The translations under genes were made by a program, and so were the position numbers. The notes beneath the pieces were generated by a model that saw only the letters and a list, made by a program, of their open reading frames with translations, was not told the origin of the DNA and searched no databases. From Atherix ibis (lineage: Eukaryota > Arthropoda > Insecta > Diptera > Athericidae), in assembly GCA_958298945.1 (NCBI GenBank), contig OY282608.1, positions 18,515,933 through 18,579,932 on the forward strand: 64,000 bases of DNA. Direction: 5' to 3'. Positions 57,444 through 64,000 of this stretch are shown here, in pieces (positions within the stretch are counted from its first letter, which is position 1; each line of letters opens with the position of its first letter).

Positions 57444-59740
57444 ATGACAACAAACCAACAAACTAAGTAATCAACAAGCCAACAAACCAACAAACCAACA
57501 AGCCAACAAGCCAACAAACCAACAAACCAACAAGCCAACAAGCCAACAAACCAACAAACCAACAAACCAACAAGCCAACAAACCAACAAACCAACAAGCC
57601 AACAAACCAACAAGCCAACAAACCAACAAGCCAACAAGCCAACAAACCAACAAACCAACAAACCAACAAGCCAACAAACCAAAAAGCCAACAAGCCAACA
57701 AACCAACAAACCAACAAGCCAACAAGCCAACAAACCAACAAACCAACAAACCAACAAGCCAACAAACCAACAAACCAACAAGCCAACAAACCAACAAACC
57801 AACAAACCAACAAGCCAACAAGCCAACAAACCAACAAACCAACAAACCAACAAGCCAACAAACCAACAAACCAACAAACCAACATGCCAACAAACCAACA
57901 AACTAAGTAACCAACAAGCCAACAAACCAACAAACCAACAAGCCAACAAGCCAACAAACCAAAAAACCAACAAACCAACAAGCTAACAAACCAACAAGCC
58001 AACAAACCAACAAACCAACAAGCCAACAAGCCAACAAACCAACAAACCAACATACCAACAAGCCAACAAACCAACAAAGCAACAAGCTAACAAACCAACA
58101 AACCAACAAACCAACAAACTAACAAACCAACAAGCCAACAAGCCAACAAACCAACAAACCAACAAGCCAACAAACCAACAAGCCAACAAACCAACAAACC
58201 AACAAACCAATAACCAAAAAGCCAACAAACTAACAAACCAACAAGCCAAATGCCAACAAACCAACAAACCAACAAAGCAACAAGCAACAAGCCAACAAAC
58301 AAACAAACCAACAAACAACAAACCAACAAACCAACAAGCCAACAAGCCAACAAACCAACAAACCAACAACCCAGCAAGCCAACAAACCAACAAACAAAAA
58401 AACCAACAAACCAACAAACCAACAAACCAACATGACAACAAACCAACAAACTAAGTAATCAACAAGCCAACAAACCAACAAGCCAACAAGCCAACAAACC
58501 AACAAACCATTAAACCAACAAACCAACAAGCCAACAAACCAACAAACCAACAAACCAACAAACCAACAAGCCAACAAGCCAACAAACCAACAAACCAACA
58601 AAGCAACAAGCCAACAAACCAACAAGCCAACAAACCAACAAACGAACAAACCAAGTAACCAAAAAGCCAACAAACTAACAAACCAACAAGCCAACAAGCC
58701 AACAAACCAACAAACCAACAAAGCAACAAACCAAAAAACCAACAAACCAACAAACCAACAAGCCAACAAGCCAACAAGCCAACAAACCAACAAACCAACA
58801 AGCCAACAAGCCAACAAGCCAACAAACCAACAAACCAACAAACCAATAAACCAACAAGCCAACAAGCCAACAAACCAACAAAGCAACAAACCAACAAGCC
58901 AACAAGCCAACAAACCAACAAGCCAACAAACCAATAAACCAACAAGCCAACAAGCCAACAAACCAACAAACCAACAAGCCAACAAGCCAACAAACCAACT
59001 AGCCAACAAACCAACAGACATATAAACCAACAAACCAACAAACCAACAAGCCAACAAGCCAACAAACCAACAAACCAACAAACCAACAAGCCAACAAGCC
59101 AACAAACCAACAAACCAACAAACCAACAAAGCAACAAGCCAACAAGCCAACAAACCAACAAACCAACAAACCAACAAGCCAACAAACCAACAAACCAACA
59201 AACCAACAAACCAACAAACCAACAAACCAACAAGCCAACAAGCCAACAAACCAACAAACCAACAAAGCAACAAGCCAACAAACCAACAAGCGAACAAACC
59301 AACAAACGAACAAACCAAGTAACCAAAAAGCCAACAAACTAACAAACCAACAAGCCAACAAGCCAACAAAACAACAAACCAACAAAGGAACAAACCAAAA
59401 AACCAACAAACCAACAAACTAACAAGCCAACAAGCCAACAAGCCAACAAACCAACAAACCAACAAGCCAACAAGCCAACAAGCCAACAAACCAACAAACC
59501 AACAAGCCAACAAACCAACAAACCAACAAACTAACAAGCCAACAAACCAACAAGCCAACAAACCAATAAACCAACAAGCCAACAAGCCAACAAACCAACA
59601 AACCAACAAGCCAACAAGCCAACAAACCAACTAGCCAACAAACCAACAAACAAATAAACCAACAAACCAACAAACCAACAAGCCAACAAGCCAACAAACC
59701 AACAAACCAACAAACCAACAAGCCAACAAACCAACAAACC
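57444..59740 (+). repeat. Family C higher-order unit, 2300 bp, copy 2
   Basis: Tandem partner of the preceding unit. Small differences include CCAAAAAGCC near 57680 where copy 1 has CCAACAAGCC, and a one-unit gain near 59220. It holds the fourth copy of the derived CATATAAACC unit at 59019. Confidence 0.8.
58207..58310 (+). repeat. Cassette M, allele v
   Basis: Same form, 2300 bp after the previous copy. Confidence 0.85.
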
Positions 59741-60522
59741 AACAAACCAACAAACCAACAAACCAACAAACTAACATGCCAACAAGCCAACAAACCAACA
59801 AACCAACAAACCAACAAGCCAACAAACCAATAAACCAACAAACCAACAAGCCAACAAGCCAACAAGCCAACAAACCAACAAACCAACAAGCCAACAAACC
59901 AACAAACCAACAAACCAACATGACAACAAACCAACAAACTAAGTAATCAACAAGCCAACAAACCAACAAGCCAACAAGCCAACAAACCAACAAACCATCA
60001 AACCAACAAGCCAACAAACCAACAAGCCAACAAGCCAACAAACCAACAAACCAACAAGCCAACAAGCCAACAAACCAACAAACCAACAAACCAACAAGCC
60101 AACAAACCAACAAACCAACAAGCCAACAAACCAACAAACCAACAAACCAACAAGCCAACAAGCCAACAAACCAACAAACCAACAAACCAACAAGCCAACA
60201 ACCCAACAAACCAACAAACCAACATGCCAACAAACCAACAAACTAAGTAACCAACAAGCCAACAAACCAACAAACCAACAAGCCAACAAGCCAACAAACC
60301 AAAAAACCAACAAACCAACAAGCTAACAAACCAACAAGCCAACAAACCAACAAACCAACAAGCCAACAAGCCAACAAACCAACAAACCAACATACCAACA
60401 AGCCAACAAACCAACAAACCAACAAGCTAACAAACCAACAAACCAACAAACCAACAAACTAACAAACCAACAAGCCAACAAGCCAACAAACCAACAAACC
60501 AACAAGCCAACAAACCAACAAA

Positions 60523-60626
60523 CCAATAACCAAAAAGCCAACAAACTAACAAACCAACAAGCCAAATGCCAACAAACCAACAAACCAACAAAGCAACAAG
60601 CAACAAGCCAACAAACAAACAAACCA
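60523..60626 (+). repeat. Cassette M, allele v
   Basis: Same form, 2316 bp after the previous copy. Upstream it lacks two units present in other copies. Downstream it continues into AAGCAACAAACTAAGTAACC at about 60790 and not into CATGACAAC. Confidence 0.85.
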
Positions 60627-63600
60627 ACAAACAACAAACCAACAAACCAACAAGCCAACAAGCCAACAAACCAACAAACCAACAACCCAGCAAGCCAACA
60701 AACCAACAAACAAAAAAACCAACAAACCAACAAACCAACAAGCCAACAAGCCAACAAACCAACAAACCAACAAGCCAACAAACCAACAAAGCAACAAACT
60801 AAGTAACCAACAAGCCAACAAACCAGCAAACCAACAAGCCAACAAGCCAACAAATCAACAAACCAACAAGCCAACACCAACAAACCAATAAACCAAAAAA
60901 CCAACAAACCAACAAGCCAACAAGCCAACAAGCCAACAAACCAACAAACCAACAAGCCAACAAGCCAACAAGCCAACAAACCAACAAACCAACAAGCCAA
61001 CAAACCAACAAACCAACAAACTAACAAGCCAACAAACCAACAAGCCAACAAACCAACAAACTAACAAGCCAACAAACCAACAAGCCAACAAACCAATAAA
61101 CCAACAAGCCAACAAGCCAACAAACCAACAAACCAACAAGCCAACAAGCCAACAAACCAACTAGCCAACAAACCAACAAACAAATAAACCATCAAACCAA
61201 CAAACCAACAAGACAACAAGCCAACGAACCAACAAACCAACAAACCAACAAGCCAACAAACCAACAAACCAACAAGCCAACAAACCAACAAAGCAACAAA
61301 CTAAGTAACCAACAAGCCAACAAACCAACAAACCAACAAGCCAACAAACCAACAAATCAACAAACCAACAAGCCAACAAACCAACAAACCAACAAACCAA
61401 AAAACCAACAAACCAACCAGCCAACAAGCCAACAAGCCAACAAACCAACAAACCAACAAGCCAACAAGCCAACAAGCCAACAAACCAACAAGCCAACAAG
61501 CCAACAAACCAACAAACTAACAAGCCAACAAACCAACAAGCCAACAAACCAATAAACCAACAAGCGAACAAGCCAACAAACCAACAAACCAACAAGCCAA
61601 CAAGCCAACAAGACCAACTAGCCAACAAACCAACAAACAAATAAACCAACAAATCAACAAACCAACAAGCCAACAAGCCAACAAACCAACAAACCAACAA
61701 ACCAACAAGCCAACAAACCAACAAACCAACAAACCAACAAACCAACAAACCAACAAACCAACAAACTAACATGCCAACAAGCCAACAAACCAACAAACCA
61801 ACAAACCAACAAGCCAACAAACCAACAAACCAACAAACCAACAAGCCAACAAGCCAACAAGCCAACAAGCCAACAAACCAACAAACCAACAAGCCAACAA
61901 ACCAAAAAACCAACAAACCAACATGACAACAAACCAACAAACTAAGTAATCAACAAGCCAACAAACCAACAAGCCAACAAGCCAACAAACCAACAAACCA
62001 ACAAACCAACAAGCCAACAAACCAACAAACCAACAAACCAACAAACCAACAAGCCAACAATCCAACAAACCAACAAACCAACAAAGCAACAAGCCAACAA
62101 ACCAACAAGCCAACAAACCAACAAACGAACAAACCAAGTAACCAAAAAGGCAACAAACTAACAAACCAACAAGCCAACAAGCCAACAAACCAACAAACCA
62201 ACAAAGCAACAAACCAAAAAACCAACAAACCAACAAACCAACAAGCCAACAAGCCAACAAGCCAACAAACCAACAAACCAACAAGCCAACAAGCCAACAA
62301 GCCAACAAACCAACAAGCCAACAAACCAACAAACCAGCAAACTAACAAGCCAACAAACCAACAAGCCAACAAACCAATAAACCAACAAGCCAACAAGCCA
62401 ACAAACCAATAAACCAACAAGCCAACAAGCCAACAAACCAACTAGCCAACAAACCAACAAACAAATAAACCAACAAACCAACAAACCAACAAGCCAACAA
62501 GCCAACAAGCCAACAAACCAACAAACCAACAAACCAACAAGCCAACAAGCCAACAAACCAACAAACCAACAAACCAACAAAGCAACAAGCCAACAAGCCA
62601 ACAAACCAACAAACCAACAAACCAACAAGCCAACAAACCAACAAACCAACAAACCAACAAACCAACAAACCAAAAAATCAAAAAAACCAACAAACCAACA
62701 AGCCAACAAGCCAACAAGCCAACAAACCAACAAACCAACAAGCCAACAAGCCAACAAGCCAACAAGCCAACAAACCAACAAACCAACAAGTTAACAAACC
62801 AACAAACCAACAAACTAACAAGCCAACAAACCAACAAGCCAACAAACCAACAAGCCAACAAGCCAACAAACCAACAAACCAACAAGCCAACAAGCCAACA
62901 AACCAACTAGCCAACAAACCAACAAACAAATTAACCAACAAACCAACAAACCAACAAGCCAACAAGCCAACAAACCAACAAACCAACAAACCAACAAGCC
63001 AACAAACCAACAAACCAACAAACCAACAAACTAACATGCCAACAAGCCAACAAACCAACAAACCAACAAACCAACTAGCCAATAAACCAACAAACCAACA
63101 AACCAACAAGCCAACAAGCCAACAAGCCAACAAGCCAACAAGCCAACAAACCAACAAACCAACAAGCCAACAAACCAACAAACGAACAAACCAACATGAC
63201 AACAAACCAACAAACTAAGTAATCAACAAGCCAACAAACCAACAAGCCAACAAGCCAACAAACCAACAAACCAACAAACCAACAAACCAACAAACCAACA
63301 AGCCAACAAACCAACAAGCCAACAAGCCAACAAACCAACAAACCAACAAGCCAACAAGCCAACAAACCAACAAACCAACAAACCAACAAGCCAACAAACC
63401 AACAAACCAACAAGCCAACAAACCAACAAACCAACAAACCAACAAGCCAACAAGCCAACAAACCAACAAACCAACAAACCAACAAACCAACAAGCCAACA
63501 AGCCAACAAACCAACAAACCAACAAACCAACATGCCAACAAACCAACAAACTAAGTAACCAACAAGCCAACAAACCAACAAACCAACAAGCCAACAAGCC

Positions 63601-63854
63601 AACAAACCAAAAAACCAACAAACCAACAAGCTAACAAACCAACAAGCCAACAAACCAACAAACCAACAAGCCAACAAACCAACAAACCAACGAACCAACA
63701 TACCAACAAGCCAACAAACCAACAAACCAACAAGCTAACAAACAAACAAACCAACAAACTAACAAACCAACAAGCCAACAAGCCAACAAACCAACAAACC
63801 AACAAGCCAACAAACCAACAAACCAACAAACCAACAAGCCAACAAACCAACAAA

Positions 63855-63958
63855 CCAATAACCAAAAAGCCAACAAACTAACAAACCAACAAGCCAAATG
63901 CCAACAAACCAACAAACCAACAAAGCAACAAGCAACAAGCCAACAAACAAACAAACCA
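63855..63958 (+). repeat. Cassette M, allele v without the second slip
   Basis: It shares AAAGCAACAAGCAACAAGCC with the other family C copies but lacks CCAACAAACAACAAACC, reading AACAAACCAACAAGCC instead. It may keep the state ancestral to allele v or have lost the slip. The window ends 42 bp later. Confidence 0.8.
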
Positions 63959-64000
63959 ACAAGCCAACAAACCAACAAACCAACAAGCCAACAAGCCAAC

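Larger units (their letters stand above)
1..64000 (+). repeat. Octanucleotide satellite array, (AA[A/G]CCAAC)n, filling the window
   Basis: Every stretch reads as head-to-tail 8-bp units of two main forms, AAACCAAC and AAGCCAAC, with scattered single-base variants and rare 7- or 9-bp units. Canonical units contain no T on this strand, no CG dinucleotide and no palindrome of four bases or more. Orientation never switches. There is no stretch of unique sequence, so the gene-free interval is the entire window and both ends are open. G+C is 37.5% for one unit and 50% for the other. By family knowledge this is satellite or very large minisatellite DNA. No function can be read from sequence. The alternative that long-read assembly inflated or misjoined the array cannot be excluded here. 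Confidence 0.98.
40501..64000 (+). repeat. Family C domain, higher-order array
   Basis: It is defined by CATGACAAC followed about 22 bp later by CTAAGTAATC. The positions are near 40656, 42136, 42313, 42616, 43364, 44796, 44973, 45277, 46025, 48088, 48939, 50411, 51340, 52193, 53607, 55144, 56134, 57444, 58432, 59920, 61922 and 63196. AACTAGCC, AACGAACAAACCAAGTAACC and GCGAAC units are also typical. Cassette M recurs at intervals of 2660, 2915, 3252, 3940, 2300, 2316 and 3332 bp. Copies are closer to one another than in families A and B, so this is the most recently amplified part. Confidence 0.85.

Noticed and set aside
41246..59026. TATAAA boxes in CATATAAACC units as promoters
   Set aside because: They arise from one or two changes in a CAAATAAACC-type unit, are copied with their blocks, and have no gene downstream.
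120..63000. AATAAA hexamers in CAAATAAACC units as polyadenylation signals
   Set aside because: They come from a single C-to-T type change within the unit, are scattered, and no transcription unit is associated.
1..64000. Hydrophobic Leu/Val/Cys/Trp/Phe peptides as multi-pass membrane proteins
   Set aside because: Hydrophobicity follows directly from GT-rich codons. There are no charged loops or topology signals, and frames change freely at 7-bp units without any selection for frame.
1..64000. CRISPR array
   Set aside because: There are no repeats of 23-40 bp separated by unique spacers. The repeat is 8 bp and contiguous.
1..64000. Canonical telomere
   Set aside because: The unit does not match the well-known telomeric repeats (TTAGGG, TTTAGGG, TTAGG, TTGGGG, TTTTGGGG), and dense variants with kilobase higher-order repeats argue against telomerase-added tip DNA. 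Kept only as a hypothesis in the findings.
1..64000. tRNA, rRNA, structured ncRNA, rho-independent terminators
   Set aside because: A strand almost without T and with little G cannot form stable self-complementary stems. No hairpin or T tract was found.
1..64000. Inverted repeats or insertion sequences within the array
   Set aside because: Unit orientation is constant throughout, and no unique sequence or terminal inverted repeats are present.

Overview
The whole 64-kb window is one uninterrupted tandem array of an 8-bp unit. On the + strand the unit reads AAACCAAC or AAGCCAAC (minus strand GTTGGTTT or GTTGGCTT). I found no unique-sequence gene, RNA gene, mobile element, CRISPR array or origin. 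Both ends of the window lie inside the array, so its true length exceeds 64 kb. All units point the same way, and canonical units contain no T on the + strand. The organism cannot be identified. A long satellite block of a eukaryotic chromosome is the default reading. A bacterial source would be extraordinary at this length, although I recall (unverified) short GT-rich octamer arrays with similar translations in Bacteroidota intergenic regions.

The array is not monotonous. Most units differ only by the A/G toggle in AA[A/G]CCAAC. Rarer variant units act as landmarks: CTAAGTAACC, CCAAATGCC, AACGAGCC, AATCACAC, CCACAAG, ACATTCC, CATGACAAC and CATATAAACC. They define three families. Family A fills about 1-12.5 kb, islands near 15.3-17.3 and 27.8-29.6 kb, and 31.9-37.2 kb. 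Family B fills about 12.5-15.3, 17.3-27.8 and 29.6-31.9 kb. Family C fills 37.2-64 kb. Boundaries are good to about 200 bp.

Larger direct repeats are built from these. They include a 2.59-kb tandem pair at 7.4-12.4 kb, a 1272-bp dimer at 37.4-40.0 kb, and higher-order units of 2.3-3.9 kb in family C, some with no difference seen between copies. Block copies also lie 4-17 kb apart. A landmark called here cassette M (CCAATAACC ... GCCAAATGCC) occurs 16 times. Its internal alleles group by position, which is a visible record of local amplification.

The canonical array has no stop codon in any of six frames, so very long open frames (up to 934 codons on the minus strand) are expected by composition alone. 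They encode only an eight-residue periodic peptide. I do not call any of them a gene.
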